From positions 1 through 64,000 of the forward strand of contig CAVVGK010000016.1 of the NCBI GenBank assembly GCA_963747755.1: a stretch of DNA of 64,000 bases, in the 5' to 3' direction. Every line of letters begins with the position of its first letter. Position 1 is the first letter of the stretch. Source of the DNA: DATFVA01 sp963747755. GTDB taxonomy: Bacteria; Bacteroidota; Ignavibacteria; Ignavibacteriales; Ignavibacteriaceae. Shown in pieces: positions 7,991-15,114 of this stretch. Made by a program: the position numbers and the translations under genes. The notes under the pieces are model-generated. The model did no database searches. It was not told where the DNA came from and saw nothing but the letters and a program-made list of their open reading frames with translations.

Positions 7991-9766
7991 CTACTTCAGG
8001 AGGAGCATCTTGCGGACGGCGTTGTAGCCGGGCGCTTCTATTTTGTACAGGTAAATGCCTGATGTTAAGCGTGAGGCATCAAATTTTACATCGTAACTTC
8101 CGGCTTTTACTTCCCTGTTTACCAGCACCGTAATCTCCTGACCAATTGAGTTGTATACTGTGAGTTTTATGTTCCCGTCTTTCGGCACGGAGTACTGTAT
8201 TGTGGTAGTGGGATTGAACGGGTTCGGGTAGTTCTGAGCCAGGTTGTATTCTCCGGGTGTATTCACACTAATTTCTACTTCTTTGGAATAGCTGAAGCTT
8301 CCGTCGAAATCTATCTGCTTCAACCGGTAAATGTAACTTCCGGCCGGGCTGTTCCTGTCGGTGAATGTGTATGAATGCTTTTCGGTCGTGGTTCCAAATC
8401 CTCCGGAGAAGCCGATGTTCTGCCACTGATTGCCGCTCTCTTCTCCCTTTCTGCATCTTTCTATCTCAAATCCTTTATTGTTGGTTTCTGTTGATGTTTG
8501 CCAGTTCAGCTGCACAAATCCGTTCTGAACTTCTGCGGTGAACGAGGTCAATTCAACCGGTATAATGCTGAATCCGATCCTTTTTTTGTATACGTCGCTG
8601 TGGAATCCGCCGGAGCTTGTGTAACCTACACTCCAGACGTCGATGCTGTCATCACTCACCCGCTGCCAGTCGATGCTTCCCATCTCCGCTCCTGTGGTCA
8701 TTGCTTCTGTCCAGTTTTCACCACCGTCGGTGGTTTCCCAGATCCCGCCGACAGCGCTGTTCACCTCGCCGCCCTGGGCAATGCCCATCTGCGCGTCAAA
8801 GAAGTAAACTACCCTGATGGGGTAAGGAGTGCTGAGTATCCTCCCGCTCCAGGTAACTCCCCCATCTGTAGTGCGGTGTGCCCATCCTTCAACGGTTGGT
8901 GATATTGATCCGCCGCCTGTCCATCCATGCAGGTCGTCAGGAAAGGATACTCCCCCGTCGAATGTATTATCGATTGAATTACTGCGGGTCCAGGATAGAC
9001 CAAAATCAGTTGAATTACAGAAGCTTATACCGGTGATATAATAATTACCATCAGGCCGCATGGTGAAATTGCCGGCAAACCATCCCTGTGTAGGATCGGC
9101 AACCACTTTGGTCCAGTCTGTTGAATCAGTACCGCCGTTATCAGTAACGAATACTGAACCTGAAGATAGGACGCCTCCAACCGCCAATCCGTGCAGTGAA
9201 TCAGCATAATCCAATCCCATCAGCCAGTTGAAAGGTGCCGGTGCGATAATTATATCGTCAGACCAGGTTGTGCCTCCGTCGTAAGTCCATCTCATTATAC
9301 CATCCCCGGTGGTGTTATTAAATCCTGCTATGAGGACTTTCTGGGGAGTAAAAGTATGCACGCCGTACCAGTAGTAAGGGAAACCGAGGTTCAGTACGTT
9401 TTGCCAGGCGGCTCCCCCATTAGTGGTTTTGTAAACCACTCCCAGTTCTGCGGCCATATATCCTACATTGGGATCAACGAAAGAGATTGCTTTAACAACT
9501 CCGGACACCGTCTGCTGAAGAACCCAGCCCGACTGTTCAACATTCTCATTTCTCCCGCCGGGTATAACGGCGTTTAATGGGGCATCGGGCGGCATTACAG
9601 GCAAGGTTGTTATTGTTTTATTTCCGTCTTTGATAGTCACTTTGCTGAAGCCGTCCTTTGTGGATATCTTCCCGCTTGTCTGCGCGGGTGCCTGCCCGGA
9701 GGAGAGGATCAGGCTGAAAAATAGTACGGCCGAGAGAATTGCGGAAGCTGAGTAACTTTTTTGCAT
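7991..9766 (-). CDS. T9SS-exported YCF48/BNR-type beta-propeller protein
   Basis: A 591-residue secreted protein starting at the ATG at 9766 behind AAAGGTG; a GTG one codon earlier is less likely. After a signal peptide come repeated propeller blades with KTTNGGAAW, TYDGGTTW, TTDGGVTW and TTDGGENW, the sialidase/YCF48 Asp-box pattern, over about residues 75-395. A beta-sandwich spacer (VELTSFTAEVQNGFVQLNW) follows, then a T9SS type A sorting domain with QNYPNPFNPTT and a final KMLLLK. The propeller probably binds a surface ligand or partner. No catalytic residues are recognised. Confidence 0.85.
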   Translation of the reverse strand: MQKSYSASAILSAVLFFSLILSSGQAPAQTSGKISTKDGFSKVTIKDGNKTITTLPVMPPDAPLNAVIPGGRNENVEQSGWVLQQTVSGVVKAISFVDPNVGYMAAELGVVYKTTNGGAAWQNVLNLGFPYYWYGVHTFTPQKVLIAGFNNTTGDGIMRWTYDGGTTWSDDIIIAPAPFNWLMGLDYADSLHGLAVGGVLSSGSVFVTDNGGTDSTDWTKVVADPTQGWFAGNFTMRPDGNYYITGISFCNSTDFGLSWTRSNSIDNTFDGGVSFPDDLHGWTGGGSISPTVEGWAHRTTDGGVTWSGRILSTPYPIRVVYFFDAQMGIAQGGEVNSAVGGIWETTDGGENWTEAMTTGAEMGSIDWQRVSDDSIDVWSVGYTSSGGFHSDVYKKRIGFSIIPVELTSFTAEVQNGFVQLNWQTSTETNNKGFEIERCRKGEESGNQWQNIGFSGGFGTTTEKHSYTFTDRNSPAGSYIYRLKQIDFDGSFSYSKEVEISVNTPGEYNLAQNYPNPFNPTTTIQYSVPKDGNIKLTVYNSIGQEITVLVNREVKAGSYDVKFDASRLTSGIYLYKIEAPGYNAVRKMLLLK

Positions 9767-9988
9767 CACTACACCTTTGCAAGATGATTGAATGAATGGT
9801 AATAAGTTATTACAAAAATAGTTGAATGTAAACTAGCCGCAGCGCGGCGGTACCAGGGAAAAGGTATTGGGAAAAAAGGCAAAAGGCAAAAGTAAAAAGG
9901 AAAAGGGATTGCTTCACTTCGTTCGCAATGACTTGGCCAAGTAAAAAGGAAATTCAAGGAAAAAGGCAAGAGGAGGAGCAGAGATTGG

Positions 9989-10393
9989 TCAAGGGTTCCT
10001 GATTATTTCTCTGACTGAGTATATAAAATCCTTTATATCATTTAAATGATCGAGGTATTCATAGAGCTTCATTGAATCTATTATGCCGTAGTCATGTACC
10101 AGTAAATTACGTAACCCGATCATTTTCTTTAACTTGTCACCGGCGATCTCTTTAATATAATTATTCGATACAAGGAGGGAAATACATTCGGAATAATTTT
10201 TAGGAGTGCCTAAATTTTTATCCGAAACGATGTGACAGGCTATATCTATTATTATCTGTATGGATTCAAGTAAACCATATCTAAGCCCCCATTCATCAAC
10301 TTTATCTGATAGGATGTCATCAAGCGTATAACTATTTTTTAAGTTCTGAAGAGCTTTTAAATTCTCTTCCAGTCTTGTGAGTTTGTCAATCAT
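9989..10393 (-). CDS. hepT: HepT-like HEPN ribonuclease toxin
   Basis: A 134-residue all-helical HEPN protein. The RNLLVHDYG segment near residue 100 matches the RX4HXY motif of HepT toxins, which cleave RNA and are silenced when the partner MntA attaches AMP to the Tyr of this motif. The start overlaps the mntA stop by four bases (ATGA), so the two are translationally coupled. A complete toxin-antitoxin pair; both catalytic motifs are intact. Confidence 0.88.
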   Translation of the reverse strand: MIDKLTRLEENLKALQNLKNSYTLDDILSDKVDEWGLRYGLLESIQIIIDIACHIVSDKNLGTPKNYSECISLLVSNNYIKEIAGDKLKKMIGLRNLLVHDYGIIDSMKLYEYLDHLNDIKDFIYSVREIIRNP

Positions 10394-10845
10394 TTTTTGT
10401 TTTCCCCTGATTTAGGATGTGACGGAGGAGGTTCAGCAACCGCAAATTTTCCGTCGGCCAGACGCTGATAAAGTTTCGCCGTAAAAAGGTCAATAACCGG
10501 TTTGAAATCCAGGTAATAGAGAAATGCCATTTTTTTAAATTCCGTGTGCAGCTTTTTATCTGTAGTATACAGCAGGATTCCCTCAGCAATCACTGAGTAT
10601 GCGAGTTTGGGATTTTTTTTGTACAACCCTTTTAATGAGATCAGATCAACTTTGCAGCCCGCAGCTTCTTCTAATTCAGGAGCCAGGGTTCCTATATCAT
10701 CCAGTTCGGGTTCTTTTTCAAAGTATACAGCAATGTCAAGATCACTGCCAAACCTTGTTTGATTTTTTACCTGTGAACCGAAGATATAGGCAAACCTGAT
10801 ATTCTCATTCCGCATAATAATATTGGTTATTCTTTCTGTATTCAT
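10390..10845 (-). CDS. mntA: MntA-like nucleotidyltransferase antitoxin
   Basis: A 151-residue minimal nucleotidyltransferase. The segment from GSQVKNQ to DLD fits the GSX10DXD active-site motif of MntA, which AMPylates HepT. The C-terminal half has the usual helical tail followed by a Pro/Ser-rich end. It overlaps hepT by ATGA at its 3' end, and its own ATG overlaps the TGA of a 15-codon ORF upstream. Gene order is antitoxin first, as in described mntA-hepT operons. Confidence 0.88.
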   Translation of the reverse strand: MNTERITNIIMRNENIRFAYIFGSQVKNQTRFGSDLDIAVYFEKEPELDDIGTLAPELEEAAGCKVDLISLKGLYKKNPKLAYSVIAEGILLYTTDKKLHTEFKKMAFLYYLDFKPVIDLFTAKLYQRLADGKFAVAEPPPSHPKSGENKK

Positions 10846-10889
10846 CCGAAATGAAGATCCAATTCAGCGAATACATCCTCAATTTTCAT
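10842..10889 (-). CDS. 15-codon ORF linking two nucleotidyltransferase genes
   Basis: It reads MKIEDVFAELDLHFG then TGA. Its ATG overlaps the TGA of the upstream nucleotidyltransferase by ATGA, and its TGA overlaps the mntA ATG in the same way. It may be a translational relay or the residue of a partner gene lost by an in-frame deletion. No domain can be recognised at this length. Confidence 0.45.
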   Translation of the reverse strand: MKIEDVFAELDLHFG

Positions 10890-11194
10890 ATTCTTACTCC
10901 CTCAGTTCGTGCTATTTTGTGTATCTTTTTTTCCTCCCCGCCGGATTGCACAATAAGATCAACTTTCTGTTCACCGAGTATGAGTTCAAAATCTCTTAGA
11001 AAAGCTAATTTTGATTGGAGCATACTGCCTTTTTTCTGAGTATGGAGGTATATATCAATGTCTCCTCCCCGCTTATTAAGATCGGCGCGTGAACCGAAGA
11101 TGATTACTTCTTCGGAATCAAAATATTTCTTTGCCAGGTTTTTTATTACTTTGATATATTCCTCGTTCAACCTGACATTCCTGCTGCCGCTCAT
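10886..11194 (-). CDS. Minimal nucleotidyltransferase (MNT), second copy
   Basis: A 102-residue protein with IIFGSRADLNKRGGDIDIY near residue 35, a GSX9DXD nucleotidyltransferase site, and a normal C-terminal end (EGVRI). GAAGGA lies six bases before the ATG. It heads a chain of ORFs joined by ATGA overlaps that continues into mntA and hepT. MNT proteins of this size usually have a HEPN partner just downstream; here only the 15-codon ORF intervenes before mntA. Whether it also modifies HepT is unknown. Confidence 0.8.
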   Translation of the reverse strand: MSGSRNVRLNEEYIKVIKNLAKKYFDSEEVIIFGSRADLNKRGGDIDIYLHTQKKGSMLQSKLAFLRDFELILGEQKVDLIVQSGGEEKKIHKIARTEGVRI

Positions 11195-11282
11195 CGCAAG
11201 TCCTTCTTTAACTAATGACTAAATTTACATATTGGGAAGAACAAATTACAGGCATAATTCATAATTCCACGAATGTATATTC

Positions 11283-11306
11283 AGGCCGCCGCTTTTGCAG
11301 CGGCCT
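11283..11306 (-). terminator. GC-rich hairpin after the 11323-12789 gene
   Basis: AGGCCGCCGC and GCAGCGGCCT form an imperfect stem with a TTTT loop, 16 bp past the stop. There is no clear T-run, so termination is less certain. Confidence 0.45.
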
Positions 11307-11322
11307 ATTAAGAGGCAAAGGT

Positions 11323-12789
11323 TTACTTGATCAGGAGCATCTTGCGGGTGCCTGTATAGCCTTGTGTTTCGATTTTGTAGAAGTACACACCTGAGGTTAG
11401 GCGCGAAGCATCAAAGTTGACTTCATAGATGCCTGCCGTTACTTCCCTGTTTACCAGCTCGGTTATCTTCTGCCCGATTGCGTTATATACTGTAAGTTTT
11501 ACGTTACCGTCTTTCGGCACCGAGTAGCGTATAACTGTTGCGGGGTTGAACGGGTTCGGATAGTTTTGGTACAGCGAATATGACGACGGAAGAGACGGAC
11601 TGTTTATTGTTTCTATTGCTGTAGGCAGTGTCCAGGTGTAGGTCTGCCTGAATGAGTTGACCCATTGCGAACCATCCCAGAACTGCGAAAGGAGCATATC
11701 CAGATTGCCGTTTACGTCATAGGTATAATCATCCTGCGAGCCCGGCATCCAGTCGCTTCCACCCCACACTTCTGTAAGATGGCTTTGAATAATGTTATCT
11801 CCGTCGTATGCATATACGTCCCTCCAGGTATTTATCCACACAGAGTTCTGCAGATCCCATTCCTGGTTCTCGGCTTTGGTTTGCACACTCGTGCCCGGCA
11901 GGTATTCATAAGTTACGTGGAAGTGGTTCTGAAGTCCGAGTTCTTCGCTCTCCCAGAATTTTGTAACGATATCGTGTATGTTGCCTATACCATCGTAGGT
12001 ATATATAAGATCTACCGATTCCTTCCACGCGGTATCGGGCCACCAGAAGGAAGCGTCAAGTTCAAGCTGGTTATCGCTGTTGTATGTGTATAAATTCAGG
12101 ATTGAATTTACCCAGTCACCCGACATCCATTGTTCTTCCAGTTTTTGCGAAGCTTTATCATCCGCATTGTATTGATAAGAATACCTGTACACGTTATCCC
12201 AGCCTGTTCCATTCCAATTTAAATCAACTTCGGTTTCAAGGTTTCCGGTACCCGTGTATGCATAAGTATTTTTGTAAAGACTATCCCACGCGGCGCCGTT
12301 CCATTGCTGAACATCGTATTCGATAAGCAGATCATTATTGTACACCGAAACGTACTCATACGAGTCATCCCAGCCGGAACCGTTCCACGACATTTCCTCA
12401 TACCGGGTTACTGCACCGCTTTGATTGTAGGTGGTTAAAAACCTGCGTGAATTTTCCCATTGGTTGTTATTCCACAACTGATTGATCTCTTCGATCTTTA
12501 ATCCCGATTCATTGCAGGTGAATAAATCCATACCGCTGTTCACCCAGTCTGCGCCGTCCCAGTACTGCCCCATCCTGCTTTCCAGCACGTATCCGTTATC
12601 AAGTATCCTGGTTGTAACGATTGTGTGCTGAGAACCGTTTGTGCTCTGATGGTTGTGAGATTCCACTATTGACTTCAGGATCTCTTCTGAGGTTGTATAT
12701 ACTTTTTTGGGTACATATCTATCCTGCTGCGCGAACGAACAGGATGCGGTTAAGATAAGAGCTGCGAGTAAAAAGTAAATTTGTTTCAC
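11323..12789 (-). CDS. T9SS-exported repeat protein with W-x-G-x-x-W motifs
   Basis: A 488-residue secreted protein with a GTG start at 12789 (GAGG upstream) and the signal peptide VKQIYFLLAALILTASCSFA. Residues 60-385 are about nine short repeats built on WNG..W or WDG..W followed by YTYD/YTYN, resembling YD-type repeats. The C terminus is a T9SS type A sorting domain with QNYPNPFNPATV. It lies 57 bp downstream of a TrmB-like regulator gene on the same strand, so it is probably cotranscribed with and controlled by it. Function beyond surface display is unknown. Confidence 0.82.
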   Translation of the reverse strand: MKQIYFLLAALILTASCSFAQQDRYVPKKVYTTSEEILKSIVESHNHQSTNGSQHTIVTTRILDNGYVLESRMGQYWDGADWVNSGMDLFTCNESGLKIEEINQLWNNNQWENSRRFLTTYNQSGAVTRYEEMSWNGSGWDDSYEYVSVYNNDLLIEYDVQQWNGAAWDSLYKNTYAYTGTGNLETEVDLNWNGTGWDNVYRYSYQYNADDKASQKLEEQWMSGDWVNSILNLYTYNSDNQLELDASFWWPDTAWKESVDLIYTYDGIGNIHDIVTKFWESEELGLQNHFHVTYEYLPGTSVQTKAENQEWDLQNSVWINTWRDVYAYDGDNIIQSHLTEVWGGSDWMPGSQDDYTYDVNGNLDMLLSQFWDGSQWVNSFRQTYTWTLPTAIETINSPSLPSSYSLYQNYPNPFNPATVIRYSVPKDGNVKLTVYNAIGQKITELVNREVTAGIYEVNFDASRLTSGVYFYKIETQGYTGTRKMLLIK

Positions 12790-12846
12790 TTTGCTGCCTC
12801 TGATGGTTTAATGGTTAAATTATTTAATGGTTAAATGGTTAAATTG

Positions 12847-13692
12847 TTATAATGTTAAATTGTTGATCGGTAACTGATTATTTAATTTGAATTCCTCCAC
12901 TGTCATTGATTTTTCCCAGTATGCGTTGAACACTTCTTTCTGAGCCTTTGCGTAGCTGGGATGATCTACTATTATAGTAGTTATGCTTGGTTTGAGTGAT
13001 ACCCTGTCATTCAATGCCAGCATGGTGATCGTCTCATCGCAGATCAGAAGTTTCATAGGAAGTTCTTTAATAAGACGAGCCTGCTCGCCTGCATCGCTGA
13101 AGGCTTCCACACCTGCTATCAGTTCATCAAGTTCCTCCCGGTTTAAGCCATCGTACTCATATATACTTTTGATTTCCAGACTTTTATTTAGCAGTGCTGA
13201 TTCTTCTTCAAGGTTATCCTGAACCTTCCTTGTATACGGGGGTTTTGTGAATGCAAGAATTTCTTTCTTTGCATTGCTCTGTATGTCAAGCCACCTTGAT
13301 CTTATTTGCGAGATATCGGTCAGGACTTCTATGTAGCTAACCGGGTCGTCATTATCCAGGTTTCCGCTGTGGATTGATGCAAGTTCAATTTCAAGTGATG
13401 CCGCTTGTTTCCTTTTCTCCTCCAGCTCCTGCTCGTAATTGCTGAGGATACCCTTAAAAACAATTCTGGGATTTACTGCCGAAAAAAACTTCTGCCCGTT
13501 TCTGAGGTTTACATTACAAAGTCCTTTCTGCACCAGCTTTTCAAGATATTCATACGTTTTGGTTCTTGTTACCGTAGTAACTTTGGCGATCTCCGGCGCT
13601 GTGAATTCCTTTTTCTGAAGAAGAGCCAGGTAAACCTCCGCCTCTTTACCTGAGAGTCCGAATTGCTCAAGTTTTGTTGTTAAATGCATCAT
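12847..13692 (-). CDS. TrmB-like transcriptional regulator (copy 1)
   Basis: A 281-residue protein. The N-terminal winged helix (about 5-75) shows LSGKEAEVYLALLQKKEFTA and TRTKTYEYLEKLVQKGL, then a coiled-coil segment (about 90-115) and a C-terminal effector-type domain with PMKLLICDE, ITMLALND and PSITTIIVDHPSYAKAQ. Two adjacent ATGs (13692, 13689) follow AGGATA. It has a paralogue at 23684-24559. Both lie directly upstream of a T9SS cargo gene and behind a promoter with a long dyad. It is probably autoregulatory; the inducer is unknown. Confidence 0.85.
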   Translation of the reverse strand: MMHLTTKLEQFGLSGKEAEVYLALLQKKEFTAPEIAKVTTVTRTKTYEYLEKLVQKGLCNVNLRNGQKFFSAVNPRIVFKGILSNYEQELEEKRKQAASLEIELASIHSGNLDNDDPVSYIEVLTDISQIRSRWLDIQSNAKKEILAFTKPPYTRKVQDNLEEESALLNKSLEIKSIYEYDGLNREELDELIAGVEAFSDAGEQARLIKELPMKLLICDETITMLALNDRVSLKPSITTIIVDHPSYAKAQKEVFNAYWEKSMTVEEFKLNNQLPINNLTL

Positions 13693-13721
13693 TATCCTAT
13701 TTTACTGAATCTATAATCCTT

Positions 13722-13766
13722 TTGTCTCCCATCGTATGGGATACGTATCCCTTCTAAAGGAGACAA
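13722..13766 (-). promoter_or_regulatory. Candidate operator: nested dyad upstream of TrmB-like gene 1
   Basis: The outer arms TTGTCTCC (13722-13729) and GGAGACAA (13759-13766) enclose the perfect palindrome GGGATACGTATCCC (13738-13751). Both share nearly the same centre, about 52 bp before the start codon, and cover the expected transcription start. Confidence 0.65.
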
Positions 13767-13769
13767 CCA

Positions 13770-13798
13770 AACATAAATGAAAAAATGGGAATGTGCAA
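13770..13798 (-). promoter_or_regulatory. Sigma70-like promoter for TrmB-like gene 1
   Basis: On the minus strand TTGCAC (13798-13793), a 17-base spacer and TATGTT (13775-13770) lead straight into the dyad at 13766-13722. The match to consensus is moderate. Confidence 0.5.
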
Positions 13799-14097
13799 AT
13801 TAATTTGGTTAAATGATTTTATAGTTCAATGGTTTAACTGTTTAATGGTTTAATTGCTGAGGAATTGCTTCACCCGAGGACTCGTTCGCAATGACTTTAT
13901 AAATCGATTTCATTTTCCAAGATTCAGGGGATAAGAATTGATTCGAAACGTAGAGTCGAGGGTGAAAAGCGTGATTAATTCCATTGACATGGAGAAACCT
14001 CTGTTTATTCATAAGGGAATTTTTTAATTTCATTTCGCAAACTACAGGTTACCCTAACCAGGTATTTTAAAGGAATTATCAAATGAAGGAGGATATT

Positions 14098-14355
14098 ATG
14101 GATAAAAAAGACCTTGAGATTCAGCCAGCTTCCGATATTGTGCATGTTATGACTAATCAATTCATCCGCATTGTGAATTATGATAGGCGAACCGGACAGG
14201 TATCTTATAGTCTTGAGGACCGCGATAGTGTTTATACGTGTTATGATTATGAGCTGGTAAGTCTTAAAGGGATAGATCATCTAAGAAGAGTTCTCTCGAC
14301 AAAGAGTAACGGTAACAATCCGCCAAACGTTCTTCGGGGGATGATACTGGGATAA
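14098..14355 (+). CDS. Small conserved-looking protein, unknown function
   Basis: 85 residues, starting at the ATG at 14098 behind a strong GGAGG seven bases upstream; an in-frame ATG at 14083 would place the start before that site. It is soluble, without signal peptide or membrane segment. The middle reads as beta-strands (VHVMTNQFIRIVNYDRR, VSYSLEDRD). Not recognised. A 16-bp tandem repeat begins right after the stop codon. Confidence 0.55.
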   Translation: MDKKDLEIQPASDIVHVMTNQFIRIVNYDRRTGQVSYSLEDRDSVYTCYDYELVSLKGIDHLRRVLSTKSNGNNPPNVLRGMILG

Positions 14356-14357
14356 TA

Positions 14358-14405
14358 GTTGAATTGCTTAATTGTTGAATTGCTTAATTGTTGAATTGCT
14401 TAATT
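14358..14405. repeat. Tandem repeat, 3 x 16 bp
   Basis: Three copies of GTTGAATTGCTTAATT, adjoining the stop of the 14098-14355 gene. The same TTAATTGTT words recur in several other intergenic regions. Confidence 0.85.
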
Positions 14406-14484
14406 GTTAAATGGCTGAGGGTTGAAGATTGGGAAAATAGATCGGTCAGTTAAGGACTACTTCAAGATGACACAGATTTTAGAT

Positions 14485-14673
14485 TTATTCCAGTTTCCAC
14501 ACTAAACGCAGCTTGTTCCCGGATTTTCTCTTCTTGTTCCTTTTTCTCATTTCAGTATCAATTTTCTGAAGTTCTACAATAATTTTAACTTTTTCCTCAT
14601 AGGATAATTTTGCACGGGAACGATGGTAATCGGCTTTGGATTCCGCAATATGTGTAATATAATTCTTACTCAT
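14485..14673 (-). CDS. Small protein, companion of a decayed gene
   Basis: A 62-residue basic, helical protein with the core KLSYEEKVKIIVELQKID, a type of small protein often found next to nucleotidyltransferase-like genes in this phylum (from memory, not searched). Its ATG overlaps the end of another frame reading KYDLLDVYNRFKKINE and stopping at TAA (ATGAGTAA), so translation of a former upstream gene ran into it. That upstream gene is no longer intact. Confidence 0.5.
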   Translation of the reverse strand: MSKNYITHIAESKADYHRSRAKLSYEEKVKIIVELQKIDTEMRKRNKKRKSGNKLRLVWKLE

Positions 14674-14830
14674 TTATTTTCTTAAATCTATTATAAACAT
14701 CTAACAGATCATATTTTTCTGTACGATCCCACCTGCAATTGCATATTTATCCAGTATTATCTTTAAAAAGCTAAAATTCCTTTTATTTTCCGGATCAGAT
14801 CCCAAGCTACGTTTTTTTCGATAGTTCCAG
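14666..14830 (-). pseudogene. Decayed gene upstream of the 62-residue ORF
   Basis: On the minus strand the last 16 codons (KYDLLDVYNRFKKINE) read as a normal protein end, but a stop lies about 26 codons from the end. Another frame just upstream reads FSFLKIILDKYAIAGGIV and stops at 14701. This fits a frameshifted remnant, probably of a nucleotidyltransferase-type gene. The identity is inferred from context only. Confidence 0.4.
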
Positions 14831-14944
14831 GTTTGTAATAGGAAGGGAGCGTGGAACAAAGGGCAAGGCAAGGGGGCAGGGGCGGCTTTTACAAATATAA
14901 TGCTTCGAAGCTAAAGTTTACCCAAATCGATACCTGATATTTAA

Positions 14945-14974
14945 CAAAAAAGGAAGGCTGTATTGGCCTTCCTT
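14945..14974 (-). terminator. Rho-independent terminator downstream of the 15115-17852 gene
   Basis: AAGGAAGGC (14950-14958) and GCCTTCCTT (14966-14974) form a perfect stem with a 7-base loop. On the minus strand it is followed by TTTTTTGTT. It lies about 140 bp past the stop. Confidence 0.75.
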
Positions 14975-15114
14975 CATTATGTTCCATTTTATAAGGAGTT
15001 AGTTATTCTTCTGATACTCGCCGCCTGGCTTTTAATTTTTACTACAATCAGGACCAGGCAGGATCGCAACTTCCTGCCTCACCTGATTAGAATAGTTCAA
15101 GCTTTGCCTGGCGT

